The notes: generated from the letters alone by a model not told the origin. DNA of 64,000 bases from CAYXAA01 sp964462985 (GCA_964462985.1 CAYXAA010000002.1:155714-219713), one strand, 5' to 3'; positions 51,043 to 60,344 are shown, counted from the stretch's first letter. A program made the numbers and translations.

Positions 51043-52839
51043 TTAAGCCTCTGCCGCAAGGCGGTAGGCGCGCCATCCGCCGTAGGACGAGATGTCAACG
51101 GCATCGACAAGTCCCGCCTGTTCGACAAGAAAGCCTTTCGGCGTAGTGCCGTCCGCCAAAAATACCGTTCCAAGGCCGAGTGGCGGAGGGATCTCGGCGA
51201 CGAAGCGCCCGAAGGCGTCCGGCGCGAGGCGCCACACTTCAACCTCGATGGCCGCACCGTCGCCATTGGCGACGCGCACCAGCCCGGGTTTGGGCACGGC
51301 CTGGCCGGCAAGTGCGTAAAGACGGTAGCATGGATGTGTCTTTACCGTACGACAGTAGCGAGCGCCCAGTTCGGTAAGCTGGCCGTTGAGTGGCAGGCCC
51401 GACAGATGTGCGCCTGCGACGGCGATCTCGATCGCGCCGTCATCTGCGGGCGCTGCAAACGCGCCAACAGGAGGTAACCCCCAGTCGGTGGCGCCGAGCT
51501 TGAGGTTGCTTATCCGGTGGATCTCGCGCGCAAGCTCTGCCAGCAGTCCATCCTTGCAGGCCCGTGCAAGCAGGGTGATACTCATTGGCAAGCCATCGGG
51601 GCGAATGCCGCTGGGTACGGCAATGCCGCACATGTCGAGCAGGTTGACGAAGTTGGTATAGGTTCCGAGCCTGCTATTGGTCCCGACCGGATCGGCGAGC
51701 ACGGCCTCCACGGTGTAATGGGTCGGTGCGGTCGGCACGCAAATCAGATCGACCGACGCGATCACCCGAGAAAGCTTCGCCTTGTAGCCTTGAAGGGCAT
51801 AAAGCCCGTTAAAGACGTCCACCCCCGAAAGCCTGCGTGCGCCGCCGATGATCCTTGCGGTCACCGGATGCATGCTTTGCTCATGCGCATCCATGAAGGT
51901 CCGGATGGCGGCATAGCGCTCGGCAACCCACGCGCCGTCATAAAGAAGGTCGGCGGTGGCGTAGAAATCGGCAAAGGGAAGCTCGACGATGCGGCAGCCA
52001 AGTCCTTCCAGAATGGAAAGTGCGGCTTCGTAACCGGCCTGCATCTGTTCGTCGCCAAAGAATTTCCGCTCCTCCCGTGCAGGTACGCCAACCGTCAGGG
52101 CGGTTGGCCGAACGCTCTGAGCGGGCGTCACGGCGCGTGACCAGGGGTCCGACGGATCCTGCCGGCAGGTGACCGAAAACACCCTGTATGCGTCGTCCAC
52201 GGTGAGTGCGAACACCGACACGCAGTCGAGGGTTCGGCACGCCGGAACGACGCCCGTAGCCGACAGGGCTCCGACCGTCGGCTTCAGCCCGACGATGTTG
52301 TTGAGCCCTGCGGGAATGCGGCCTGAGCCGGCCGTATCGGTCCCCAGCGCGAAGGACACGATGCCGCGCGCAGTCGCGACCGCCGAACCTGAGGACGAAC
52401 CTCCCGGCACGAGGGAGGGATCGATCGCGTTGCGCGGAACGGTATAGGGCGTGCGCACACCGACGAGCCCTGTCGCAAACTGGTCGAGGTTTGTCTTGCC
52501 GACAACGACCGCTCCAGCCTCCTTCAGGAGCGCGACAACGGCTGCATCCTCGTCGGGAAGATACGTGTAATCCGGACAACCCGCCGTGGTCGGCATGCCG
52601 GCAACATCGATATTGTCCTTCACCGCAAAGGGTATGCCCCAGAGCGGTTTTTCGGAGTCGAAGGCGCCCAGCGCACGGAACCGGGCCAGCAGTTCGTCTT
52701 TCGTCGCAAGATGAATGAAGATGCCGTCATCCTCCGCGGACGCGATCCGCTCATAGATCGCTTCCACCACATCGGCAGGATCGAGGCCCGCTGCATAGGC
52801 GGCATGCAGGCTGGCCGTGTCGAAACGGATGCCGCTCAT
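51043..52839 (-). CDS. atzF: allophanate hydrolase
   Basis: A 598-residue enzyme that hydrolyses allophanate to ammonia and carbon dioxide. The amidase-signature core has Lys74 (FAVKDNIDVAG), Ser148 (PGGSSSGSAVA) and Ser172 (DTAGSGRIPA); the spacing 74-148-172 equals that of the AtzF triad (91-165-189). The C-terminal domain (about 470-598) is the extra AtzF domain ending PKGFLVEQAGLVDAVDISSYGGWRAYRLA. There is no biotin-dependent urea carboxylase nearby, so allophanate must come from another source, fitting the biuret hydrolase encoded upstream. The start overlaps the cupin stop by ATGA. Confidence 0.95.
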   Translation of the reverse strand: MSGIRFDTASLHAAYAAGLDPADVVEAIYERIASAEDDGIFIHLATKDELLARFRALGAFDSEKPLWGIPFAVKDNIDVAGMPTTAGCPDYTYLPDEDAAVVALLKEAGAVVVGKTNLDQFATGLVGVRTPYTVPRNAIDPSLVPGGSSSGSAVATARGIVSFALGTDTAGSGRIPAGLNNIVGLKPTVGALSATGVVPACRTLDCVSVFALTVDDAYRVFSVTCRQDPSDPWSRAVTPAQSVRPTALTVGVPAREERKFFGDEQMQAGYEAALSILEGLGCRIVELPFADFYATADLLYDGAWVAERYAAIRTFMDAHEQSMHPVTARIIGGARRLSGVDVFNGLYALQGYKAKLSRVIASVDLICVPTAPTHYTVEAVLADPVGTNSRLGTYTNFVNLLDMCGIAVPSGIRPDGLPMSITLLARACKDGLLAELAREIHRISNLKLGATDWGLPPVGAFAAPADDGAIEIAVAGAHLSGLPLNGQLTELGARYCRTVKTHPCYRLYALAGQAVPKPGLVRVANGDGAAIEVEVWRLAPDAFGRFVAEIPPPLGLGTVFLADGTTPKGFLVEQAGLVDAVDISSYGGWRAYRLAAEA

Positions 52840-53192
52840 TCATCCTCCTCCAAGATCACGACCGGCCTTTCCCACTGGACGAGGACGACGCAGCCTCCGT
52901 CGGTCCACACGGAATGTTCCGTGCCCGCCGGGTTGAGCACGAGGGTGCCTGCCGCATAATGGCCGTTCTCGTCGCTTTGTGTGCCTTCCAGCACCATGAT
53001 CGTCTCCAGCCCTGTATGGCGGTGACGCGGAACGCCGGCGCCGGGCCGGTAATTCAGCAAGGCAACCGAAGGTCCGTCCTCTCCGCCCTTCAGCAGCCAG
53101 TGGATCTCGATACCTTGCCGAAACGGCTCGAACAGCAGCGTGCGCCAGCCGCCCGCGAGCAGGCTGGCAAGAACCTTGTCAGGCATTGGCAA
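52836..53192 (-). CDS. cupin-domain protein (ChrR-like)
   Basis: A 118-residue single-domain cupin. The metal-binding motif appears as GAGVPRHRHTGLETIMVLEGTQSDENG (His, His, Glu) and the second as AGTEHSVWTDGGCVVLVQW (His). This resembles the ChrR-type anti-sigma cupin domain fold, but no sigma factor partner is present. It lies between AtzF and a cysteine hydrolase, overlapping the former by 4 nt and the latter by 14 nt. It may be a small metal enzyme or a sensor in the biuret pathway; its role is unknown. Confidence 0.87.
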   Translation of the reverse strand: MPMPDKVLASLLAGGWRTLLFEPFRQGIEIHWLLKGGEDGPSVALLNYRPGAGVPRHRHTGLETIMVLEGTQSDENGHYAAGTLVLNPAGTEHSVWTDGGCVVLVQWERPVVILEEDE

Positions 53193-53847
53193 TCCCTTCC
53201 AGCACCTGATCGGTGGTGGCGGTCCAGCCGACGATCGCGCCCTGCGCCGTCAGCATCGCAAGCGTCGCACGCTTGAACTCCGGGAAATAGCTTTCCGTTG
53301 CGTCTTCGGCGAGCAGGCATTCGTAGCCGCGGTCGTTGGCTTCGCGCATGGTGGTCTGCACGCAAACCTCCGTCGTGACGCCTGCAAAGACGAGCTGGCG
53401 GATACAGAGTCGCCTGAGCTCATCTTCCAGCCGCGTTGCATAAAAGGCCCCCTTCCCGGGCTTTTCGATCACGATTTCGCCTGGCTGTGGCGCAAGCTCC
53501 TCGAGGATCATCGTCCCCGGCTCGTCGGCAATGAGGATGCGCCCCATCGGCCCCTCTTCGCCGATCCTCAAGGCGGGGCTGCCGCGATTGCGCTTGGCCG
53601 GCGGCAGATCCGATAGATCAGGCCGATGGCATTCCATCGTGTGGATCAGCGGCAGGTGCGCGCGGCGGAAGCCATCCATCAGCCGCTTTACCGTCGGCAC
53701 GATCCTACCGAGTCGCGTGACATCGTTTCCGAGACATTCCCCGAACCCGCCCGGCTCGATGAAATCCCGCTGCATGTCTATGACGATCAGCGCCGTCGTC
53801 GCCGGTACGAACGGGAACGGAAACGGAAACGCTTCGATCGCCGGCAT
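53179..53847 (-). CDS. isochorismatase-family cysteine hydrolase, paralogue of biuret hydrolase
   Basis: A 222-residue enzyme with the catalytic triad Asp24 (ALIVIDMQRD), Lys129 (IEKPGKGAFYAT) and Cys162 (GVTTEVCVQTT). It shares HRPDL.DLPPAKR, GPMGRILI and TTMREANDRGYECLL with BiuH, and retains the glutamine after the last helix (AQGAIVG), equivalent to BiuH Gln215. It is more diverged than the other copy in this operon. Candidates are triuret hydrolase (TrtA), which makes carboxybiuret, or an amidase for another ureido compound. The start shares one base with the ATPase stop. Confidence 0.9.
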   Translation of the reverse strand: MPAIEAFPFPFPFVPATTALIVIDMQRDFIEPGGFGECLGNDVTRLGRIVPTVKRLMDGFRRAHLPLIHTMECHRPDLSDLPPAKRNRGSPALRIGEEGPMGRILIADEPGTMILEELAPQPGEIVIEKPGKGAFYATRLEDELRRLCIRQLVFAGVTTEVCVQTTMREANDRGYECLLAEDATESYFPEFKRATLAMLTAQGAIVGWTATTDQVLEGIANA

Positions 53848-55382
53848 TAGTGATGGCCTGCCATGTACTGACCGATGACATGCACATCGGCGGATGCGGC
53901 GGAGGTTTCGTAGACCAGCGCGCCGTCCGACATGACGAGGATACGGTCGGACAGTTCCAGAAGTTCGTCGAGGTCTTCCGACAGGAGCAGCACGGCGGTG
54001 CCGGCGTTACGGGCCTTCATGATCCGGGCGCGGACCTCCGCTACGGCGGAAAAGTCGAGGCCGAAACACGGATTGGAGACGATCAGCAGGTCGACCTTGC
54101 CGGTCAATTCACGTGCCAGCACCGCTCGCTGGACATTGCCGCCCGAAAGCGACGCGATCGGCGAGGTAAGCGAGGAGGTCTTGACCTTGAACTGTTCGAT
54201 CAGCCGTGCCGCAAGGTCGTTCATCGCCTTGCGTCTGATCCAGGACTGGGGCCGGCCATCCTCGTTGACGTCGAAGGTGCGGAAGGCCAGGTTTTCAGCA
54301 ACCGTCATCCGGGGCGCACAGGCATTACGCAGCGGCTCCTCCGGAATGAAGCGCACATTGAGCGCGCGAGCCTCGCCACGCGTCGAGCGATAGGCCCGTC
54401 CTTTGACCAGCACTTTGCCCGCGTCGCTGGCACGCTGCCCGCCCAGGACCTCCAAGAACTCCTTCTGGCCGTTACCAGAGATACCAGCGATGCCGACGAT
54501 CTCGCCGGCCCTCACCTCGAGCCTTTCGATGCTGATGGTCTTGAAGCCCGTCCGGTCCGGCGCTCGGAGCCCCACGACCTTCAACACTGCAGGCGCGTTC
54601 TCGTCGAACCCCACACGGCTGACGACGGTGGTGACCGCCTGCTCGCCCACCATCATCGCTGCCATCTTCTGCCGATCGAAGTCAGACACCTTGCCGGTGC
54701 CGGCAAGCCTGCCCTTGCGCAGCACGCTCATGTCGTCGGCAAATGCGGTGACCTCGTGGAACTTGTGACTGATCATCAGCACAGTAAGCGCGCCGCGGAC
54801 GGTCATCTCCCGCACGAGACCGAGCATCTCCTGCGCCTCGCCCGGCGTCAGCACCGACGTCGGTTCATCCAGCACCAGGAACCTGCGGCCGAGGTAGAGC
54901 TGCTTGACGATCTCCAGCTTCTGCTTCTCGCCCGCTGCAAGCGCGCGCACCGGAACATCGAGTGGCAGTCGGAACGGCATCTGTTCCATGAACGCGGCGA
55001 GTGCCTCGCGCTCCGTGCGCCAATCGATTACCGCCGGCACGTCCCGGCGCGCGATGACAAGGTTCTCCGCCCCGGTCAGCGACGGCACCAGCGTGAAATG
55101 CTGATAAACCATGCCGAGGCCGAGGGCGGAGGCATTGCGCGGATTGCCGATCTCCACCTCTCGATCGCCCACGATCATCTGCCCCGCCGTCGGCCGATAG
55201 AAGCCCAGCATGCACTTCACCAGCGTCGACTTGCCCGCACCGTTCTCGCCGAGCAGCGCATGGAACGACCCTGCACGCACCTTTATCGAGACATCATCGA
55301 GCACGGTGAAGGCACCGAAGCGCATCGTCATCCCGACCGTCTCTACGCCAATTGCCGTTCGCGAGGGGATGTTCATCGGCAT
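53847..55382 (-). CDS. ABC transporter ATP-binding protein, BMP/nucleoside type (double ABC)
   Basis: A 511-residue ATPase with two ABC domains. The first has GENGAGKST, a signature-like LAAGEKQKLEIVKQL and FLVLDEPTSVL; the second a degenerate Walker A (GISGNGQKEF), signature LSGGNVQRAVLARELTG and a Walker B ending NPCFGLD. This pattern, with an LAAGE signature, characterises ATPases of BMP-family importers (nucleosides, purines). The ATG at 55382 is chosen; the ORF runs 25 codons further. The two permeases and receptor are encoded upstream in the same operon, with two enzyme genes in between. Confidence 0.93.
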   Translation of the reverse strand: MPMNIPSRTAIGVETVGMTMRFGAFTVLDDVSIKVRAGSFHALLGENGAGKSTLVKCMLGFYRPTAGQMIVGDREVEIGNPRNASALGLGMVYQHFTLVPSLTGAENLVIARRDVPAVIDWRTEREALAAFMEQMPFRLPLDVPVRALAAGEKQKLEIVKQLYLGRRFLVLDEPTSVLTPGEAQEMLGLVREMTVRGALTVLMISHKFHEVTAFADDMSVLRKGRLAGTGKVSDFDRQKMAAMMVGEQAVTTVVSRVGFDENAPAVLKVVGLRAPDRTGFKTISIERLEVRAGEIVGIAGISGNGQKEFLEVLGGQRASDAGKVLVKGRAYRSTRGEARALNVRFIPEEPLRNACAPRMTVAENLAFRTFDVNEDGRPQSWIRRKAMNDLAARLIEQFKVKTSSLTSPIASLSGGNVQRAVLARELTGKVDLLIVSNPCFGLDFSAVAEVRARIMKARNAGTAVLLLSEDLDELLELSDRILVMSDGALVYETSAASADVHVIGQYMAGHH

Positions 55383-55413
55383 GGCGTCATCCCGGCAGGT
55401 CTCGGATTCGCGC

Positions 55414-56115
55414 TCACGGCAGGGATCCCAGAAGCGCGATGGAGGTCGAAACGGCACCGAACACGCCGCCCTGCATCTTCACCATCTTAATGGCGGCGAG
55501 GTGGTTGTCCCAATCGGTCGCACCGCAGCAATCCTCCAGCAGGATGCATTCGAAACCGCGATCATTGGCTTCGCGCATGGTGGTGTGTACGCAGACATCC
55601 GTGGTGATGCCGGTCAACACGATATTGTCGACGCCGCGCTGTCGCAGGATGAGCTCGAGGTCCGTGGCACAGAAGGAGCCTTTGCCCGGCTTGTCGATGA
55701 CGGGCTCTCCGTCGAGTGGCGCAAGCTCGGGGATGATCTCCCAGCCCGGTTCGCCGCGCACAAGAATGCGCCCGCACGGACCGGGGTCGCCGATGCCGGC
55801 GTTGATGCGCTGCGAGCGCCAGCGCTTGTTCGCCGGAAGGTCCGCGAGGTCGGGCCGGTGTCCCTCCCGCGTGTGGATGATGTGGTAGCCTTTCACCCGC
55901 ATTGCGGCGAGCACCGACGTGATGGGCCCGATCGGCGCCCGCACGAGCGAAAGATCATAGCCCATGCAATCGACATAGCCGCCCGGCCCGCAGAAATCGG
56001 TCTGCATGTCGATGACAACAAGTGCCGTGTTTTCCCGCCGCAGATCGCCGTTCCAGGGCCAGGGATAAGGGTCAGCGTCGATGAAGGCTTGGCCGATGGT
56101 CGGGCGCACGATCAT
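55414..56115 (-). CDS. biuH: biuret hydrolase (biuret amidohydrolase)
   Basis: A 233-residue cytosolic enzyme that hydrolyses biuret to allophanate and ammonia. It matches the Rhizobium leguminosarum BiuH pattern closely from memory: FIDADPYPWP near the start, catalytic Asp36, Lys142 and Cys175 at the same numbers, and Gln215 in KMQGGVFG. The conserved HTREGHRPDLADLPANKRWR and TDLELILRQRG are also present. Its product feeds AtzF encoded downstream. It lies 12 nt after the formamidase gene. This is the strongest functional assignment in the region and defines the operon's purpose. Confidence 0.95.
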   Translation of the reverse strand: MIVRPTIGQAFIDADPYPWPWNGDLRRENTALVVIDMQTDFCGPGGYVDCMGYDLSLVRAPIGPITSVLAAMRVKGYHIIHTREGHRPDLADLPANKRWRSQRINAGIGDPGPCGRILVRGEPGWEIIPELAPLDGEPVIDKPGKGSFCATDLELILRQRGVDNIVLTGITTDVCVHTTMREANDRGFECILLEDCCGATDWDNHLAAIKMVKMQGGVFGAVSTSIALLGSLP

Positions 56116-56127
56116 GGGCTTCCTCTC

Positions 56128-57144
56128 CTATTCAGCGGCGTCGGCGAGCGTCTCACCATATTTTCTCGTCGGCTTGGGGAAGCCGAAGCCCGTGCCATCG
56201 GTCACCGCGACCTCATTCTCCCAGGGAAGGCGATAGGTCCCGGCGGCAAGGTCGTGCATGTAGGTGTAGGGGCAGTCCCGCGCTCCGCCCTGAACGGCCA
56301 CATAGCCGCGGTGACCGAGCTGATAGATGTTGTTCTCCACGCCCCAGATCTTGCGCGCCTCCCGCACCAGATCGGGTCGGATCTCGGCGGTCACGATCTC
56401 GTCAGCACGGCCCGTGGTGCCATGGGCCATGATCGTGCCGTCGAAGTTCACGATCATCGCCTCACCCATGGAATCAAAGGTGCCGTCCGAGCCGCACATG
56501 CAGACATTTGCCGTCACCATGAGATTGCAGAAGGCATTTGCCTGGTTGGTGAAGCGCCAGGCGTCGCGGATCGGCGCCGTATAGCCGGCAGTGCGGATCA
56601 TTACCTCCGCGCCCTTGTAGGCGCATTCCCGCGCCATCTCCGGGAACATGCCGTCATGACAGATGATGAGCGCGAGCTTGCAGCCCCTTGGCCCGTCGAT
56701 GACGGGAATACCGAGATTGCCTGGCTCCCACGGCTCGACCGGAACCCAGGGATGCATCTTGCGATAGTAGAGCTTCAACTCGCCCTGGTTATCGATGATG
56801 ATGCCCGAATTATAGGGCATGGCGCCGGGGTTGAGCTCCATGATCGAGAAGCACCCCCATATGTCATGCTCGTGGCAGGCCTTCCTGAAGGCGGCGACCT
56901 CAGGACCGTCGAGACTGCACATGATCTCAGGACTGATGTCCATCGACAGGCCGTGAAGCGCGTATTCCGGGAAGACGACGAGATCCATCGTCGCCATGTT
57001 GCGCCGCGCCTTGCCAACCATCGCCACGATGCGGTTGGCTTGTGCGACGAGATCGTCCTTCGTCTTCACGACGGGAAGCTGGAGCTGAACGAGACCTATG
57101 ACGACTCCGTTCTCGCTCTTGTTCAATCCGCCTAGCCCGCTCAT
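56128..57144 (-). CDS. amiF: formamidase / aliphatic amidase (nitrilase superfamily)
   Basis: A 338-residue cytosolic amidase. The nitrilase triad is Glu60 (VVFPEYALHG), Lys129 (YYRKMHPW) and Cys162 (LIICHDGMFPE). The length and the long conserved C-terminus (YQLGHRGYVAVQGG, YTYMHDLAAGTYRLPWE) match AmiF/AmiE rather than other nitrilase branches; the shape of the N-terminus (MSGLGGLNKSENGVVIGLVQ) favours formamidase. It releases ammonia from formamide or a small amide. In this operon it could also act on a small ureido substrate. The ORF extends 25 codons upstream; the ATG at 57144 with GGAGCTGTCCC nearby is preferred. Confidence 0.92.
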   Translation of the reverse strand: MSGLGGLNKSENGVVIGLVQLQLPVVKTKDDLVAQANRIVAMVGKARRNMATMDLVVFPEYALHGLSMDISPEIMCSLDGPEVAAFRKACHEHDIWGCFSIMELNPGAMPYNSGIIIDNQGELKLYYRKMHPWVPVEPWEPGNLGIPVIDGPRGCKLALIICHDGMFPEMARECAYKGAEVMIRTAGYTAPIRDAWRFTNQANAFCNLMVTANVCMCGSDGTFDSMGEAMIVNFDGTIMAHGTTGRADEIVTAEIRPDLVREARKIWGVENNIYQLGHRGYVAVQGGARDCPYTYMHDLAAGTYRLPWENEVAVTDGTGFGFPKPTRKYGETLADAAE

Positions 57145-57154
57145 GGGACAGCTC

Positions 57155-58081
57155 CTATTTGGTGATGGAAAGTTCGCCGGGTGCTCCGGACAGCGAGCGG
57201 CTGGGTGAGCTCGTGGCAATCATGATGGCGAGGGTCAGCACGTAGGGCGCGGCGTAGAACAGATAGTAGCCCTTGGTCACGCCGACCGATTGCAGTGCGG
57301 GTCCGAGCGCGCCGGCACCACCGAACAAAAGCGCGGCGGCAAGGCAGCCCAGCGGGTTCCATCGCGCGAAGATGACGAGTGCCACCGCCATAAGGCCCTG
57401 GCCGGAGGAGATACCTTCGTTCCAGCTGCCCGGATAATAGAGTGAGAGATAGGCGCCGCCGGTCGCCGCGAATGCACCGCCCACGGCGGTGGCGAGCAGC
57501 CTTACCGTATCCGGATCAAAGCCCAGGGCACGAGCCGCATCGGAACTGTCGCCGACCACGCGCAGCATGAGCCCCGTGCGCGTGTTGCGGAGCGTCCACC
57601 ACAGAATGAGCGCCAGCAGCGCGCCTATGACAAAGAGCACGTTGATGTCGAGCGCTGCCCGCACCTGGGGTATTTCAGACCAGAAGCCGAGAGAAATCGC
57701 CGGCAGGCCGGGCGCGGAAGGCTGGATGAAGGGCTTGCCCAGGAAGAAGGCAAGGCCGGTGCCGAACATCATCAGCGCGATCCCTACCGCAATGTCGTTC
57801 ACCCGCGGGAAAGAGCAGATCCAGCCATGGAAGAGGCCGAAACAGATGCCTGCACCCACCGCCGCGAGGACCCCAAGCCAGGGTGAGCCTGTGAGCACTG
57901 CGACTCCGTATGCCGTCATCGCGCCGAACACCAGTGTGCCTTCGAGACCAAGATTGATGCGGCCGGAACGCTCGGTGATGGTCTCACCGAGCGAAACGAA
58001 GATGAAGGGTGTCGATACGCGGATCGCTCCCCCGAAGATTGCAAGCGGCACGCCCCACCAGCCGATGTCATGGGCTTCCAT
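57155..58081 (-). CDS. BMP-type ABC transporter permease, second (nucleoside/urea-like solutes)
   Basis: A 308-residue membrane protein starting MEAHDIGWWGVPLAIFGGAIR. Family features include SLGETITERSGRINLGLEGTLVFGA and GRPRVNDIAVGIALMMFGTGLAFFLG-like segments (here CSFPRVNDIAVG). The ATG at 58081 shares one base with the stop of the other permease; the longer ORF lies within that gene and is rejected. It forms a heterodimeric channel with it. Confidence 0.93.
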   Translation of the reverse strand: MEAHDIGWWGVPLAIFGGAIRVSTPFIFVSLGETITERSGRINLGLEGTLVFGAMTAYGVAVLTGSPWLGVLAAVGAGICFGLFHGWICSFPRVNDIAVGIALMMFGTGLAFFLGKPFIQPSAPGLPAISLGFWSEIPQVRAALDINVLFVIGALLALILWWTLRNTRTGLMLRVVGDSSDAARALGFDPDTVRLLATAVGGAFAATGGAYLSLYYPGSWNEGISSGQGLMAVALVIFARWNPLGCLAAALLFGGAGALGPALQSVGVTKGYYLFYAAPYVLTLAIMIATSSPSRSLSGAPGELSITK

Positions 58082-59196
58082 CAGGCGTTCCTCTTCCACA
58101 GCTCGGGATTGAAGACCCTGAAGCGGCCGTAACAGGTCTCCGACAGGAGGATGAGGATGAAGATCATGCCCTGAAGCACCTGGACAGTGGCGTCGGGCAG
58201 TTCCATCCGCCGTTGCACGAGGCCGCCAGAGGCGTCGATACCGCCGATGAGCAGCGCCACGGGAATAATGGCGAGCGGATTGTGCCTGGCCAGAAAGGCG
58301 ACGAGGATGCCGGTATAGCCGTACCCAGTTGCAAGGGCGGCGTTGGCGCTTCCCTGAACCGCCGCCACCTCCATGGCGCCGGCAAGTCCTGCGAAAGCGC
58401 CGGCAAGCACCGTAAAGCCGACGATCAGTGCACCCACCGGAAGACCCTGGATCTGCGCGGCCCGCATGTTTCCGCCGGCGATCCGGGCCGCGAAGCCCCA
58501 GCGGGTTTTTTCGATCAGGATCCAGCAAAGGATGCAGGCCACAATGCCGACAACCAGCCCCCAATGCACATCCATGCCAGGAATATTACCAATGAGGAGA
58601 TTATCGCCGATCGGACGTGTCGACGGCTTGTTGAGCGAAGCAGGATCGCGCAGCAGGCCTTCGACCAGATGGTTCATCAAGGCGATGGCGATGTAGGCCA
58701 TGAGCAGCGACGAAATCGTCTCGTTTACCCCGCGGTAATGCCTCAAGGCACCCACCAAGCCGATCCACAGGCCACCGACCGCCATACCTGCAAGCATCAT
58801 GACCGGGACTGCGACGGGCGCCGGCATCGCAGAAAGCTCGACTCCGGCCGCAGCCGTTGTCATCCCGCCCAGCACCAGCGCTCCTTCCCCTCCGATTACG
58901 ATCAGGCCGAGCCGGGCAGGCAGCGCGACGCAGAGCGCGGCAAGCAGTAGGGGAGCGGCGCGCGACAGAGTGTTCTGGATCGAGAACCAGGAGCCGAATC
59001 CGCCGCGCCACATCAGCTCGTAGAGCTGCAGAGGCGACTTGCCGAGGAACAGGATGAACAGGCTGAAGGCACCCATGCCGACCAGCACCGCGGCAAGCGG
59101 GATGAGCACGGCCTCACCGTTTCTGGCGAGCGCTTCGGCGCCGGCCGGACGCATGCCGGCGAGGCCAACCGTTCTCTCGGCGATCGTGACGGTCAT
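58081..59196 (-). CDS. BMP-type ABC transporter permease, first
   Basis: A 371-residue membrane protein of the BPD_transp_2 family. Landmarks are LVALPARLGLIVIGGEGALVLGGMTTA-like (CVALPARLGLIVIGGEGALV), LRHYRGVNETISSLLMAYIAIAL and SANAALATGYGYTGILVAFLARHNP. The start may be later (MRPAGAEALARN), since the first 15 residues are variable. The receptor gene ends 23 nt upstream and the other permease begins at its stop. Confidence 0.92.
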   Translation of the reverse strand: MTVTIAERTVGLAGMRPAGAEALARNGEAVLIPLAAVLVGMGAFSLFILFLGKSPLQLYELMWRGGFGSWFSIQNTLSRAAPLLLAALCVALPARLGLIVIGGEGALVLGGMTTAAAGVELSAMPAPVAVPVMMLAGMAVGGLWIGLVGALRHYRGVNETISSLLMAYIAIALMNHLVEGLLRDPASLNKPSTRPIGDNLLIGNIPGMDVHWGLVVGIVACILCWILIEKTRWGFAARIAGGNMRAAQIQGLPVGALIVGFTVLAGAFAGLAGAMEVAAVQGSANAALATGYGYTGILVAFLARHNPLAIIPVALLIGGIDASGGLVQRRMELPDATVQVLQGMIFILILLSETCYGRFRVFNPELWKRNA

Positions 59197-59219
59197 GGTG
59201 AGCTGCCTTGGCCGACCGG

Positions 59220-60344
59220 TCAGGATGTCGAACCGAGCACGCCCTCCACGAGGTAATCCATGCTTTCAAGCTCGATCGCGGTTTCGGGGAAAGCCTGACC
59301 TTCCGTCACGATCACATCGCCGCCGTTGCTCCGGAGCGGCCCCTTGATGATGGAGAAGCCCCCTTTCATCATTTCCGCAAGCGTCGCTTCGAACTGGTTG
59401 CGTGCCGCCTCGCCTACCGCAGGACCGAGGGGACTCATCTTGACGAAGCCTTCGGCCAGGCCGCCGCGGGTGAAGTTCGGCAGGTTCTTGCCGGCAAGCA
59501 GCGCCTCCACATAGCCTTTATAGACATTGCCCCAGGCCCATTCGGCACCCGTGAGATACTTTTCCGGCGCTAGCGGCGACTGGTCGGCATGATAGCCGCA
59601 CACGAAGGCGCCCCGACCGGCTGCTCTCTCGATCACCACTTTCGGGCTGTCAACATGGCAGGTGATGACATCTGCCCCCTGGTCAACGAGCGCGTTGGTG
59701 GCTTCCGCCTCCTTGACCGCCAGCGACCATTCGCCGGTGAAGATGACTTGGCAGGTGATCTCGGGATTGACGGCGCGTGCCCCGAGCAGGAAGGAATTGA
59801 CGTTCATCAGAACCTGCGGGATCGGCTTGGCGGCGACGAAGCCGATCTTCTTCGTCTTCGTCGCGTGTCCTGCGACGATGCCGTTGAGGTACTGCCCGAG
59901 CCCGATATAGCCGAAATAGGAACCGGCGTTCTGTGGGTGCCTGCCCTCCGTCCAGAGCCCGCCGCAGTGACGAAACAGAATGTCAGGGTGTTTCGCGGCA
60001 ACCGTGATCACATGGGGATCGAAATAGCCGAAGGATGTCGGGAAGAGCAGCGTCGCACCGTCGAGGTTAATCATGGATTCCATGGTTTTCTGGACATCTA
60101 CCGTCTCCGGCACATTTTCTTCCTCGATGAGCGTAATGCCCTCGATCCCCTTCAATGCCGCAGCACCTTCCGCGTGGGCCTGGTTGTAGCCATAGTCATC
60201 TTTGGGTCCGACATAGATGAAGCCTACTGTGACGCCGGCGGCACGTGCGGCATGCAGCGGCAGGGATGAACCGAACAAACCCAGTGCGGCACTGGCTGCC
60301 GAGGTTTGGAGGAAGCGGCGACGGCTGAAATCGAGCGGCGTCAT
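59220..60344 (-). CDS. BMP-family ABC transporter substrate-binding protein with Tat signal
   Basis: A 374-residue periplasmic receptor. The N-terminus carries a twin-arginine signal (FSRRRFLQTSAASAALGLFG) ending near Ala-x-Ala at residue 36, then the BMP pattern VGFIYVGPKDDYGYNQAHAEG, FFDPHVITVAAKHPDILF-like and NVNSFLLGARAVNPEI. BMP receptors bind nucleosides, purines or similar heterocyclic/ureido solutes; here biuret or triuret is the likely cargo given the enzymes downstream. It is the first gene of the nine-gene operon and divergent from the GntR gene. Confidence 0.93.
   Translation of the reverse strand: MTPLDFSRRRFLQTSAASAALGLFGSSLPLHAARAAGVTVGFIYVGPKDDYGYNQAHAEGAAALKGIEGITLIEEENVPETVDVQKTMESMINLDGATLLFPTSFGYFDPHVITVAAKHPDILFRHCGGLWTEGRHPQNAGSYFGYIGLGQYLNGIVAGHATKTKKIGFVAAKPIPQVLMNVNSFLLGARAVNPEITCQVIFTGEWSLAVKEAEATNALVDQGADVITCHVDSPKVVIERAAGRGAFVCGYHADQSPLAPEKYLTGAEWAWGNVYKGYVEALLAGKNLPNFTRGGLAEGFVKMSPLGPAVGEAARNQFEATLAEMMKGGFSIIKGPLRSNGGDVIVTEGQAFPETAIELESMDYLVEGVLGSTS

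Noticed and set aside
53850..57135. Very long rightward open frames (546 and 641 codons) opposite the biuret operon
   Set aside because: They are antisense to genes with complete catalytic motifs (ATPase, BiuH, formamidase), have arginine/histidine-rich shadow composition and lack start signals. High GC explains their openness.
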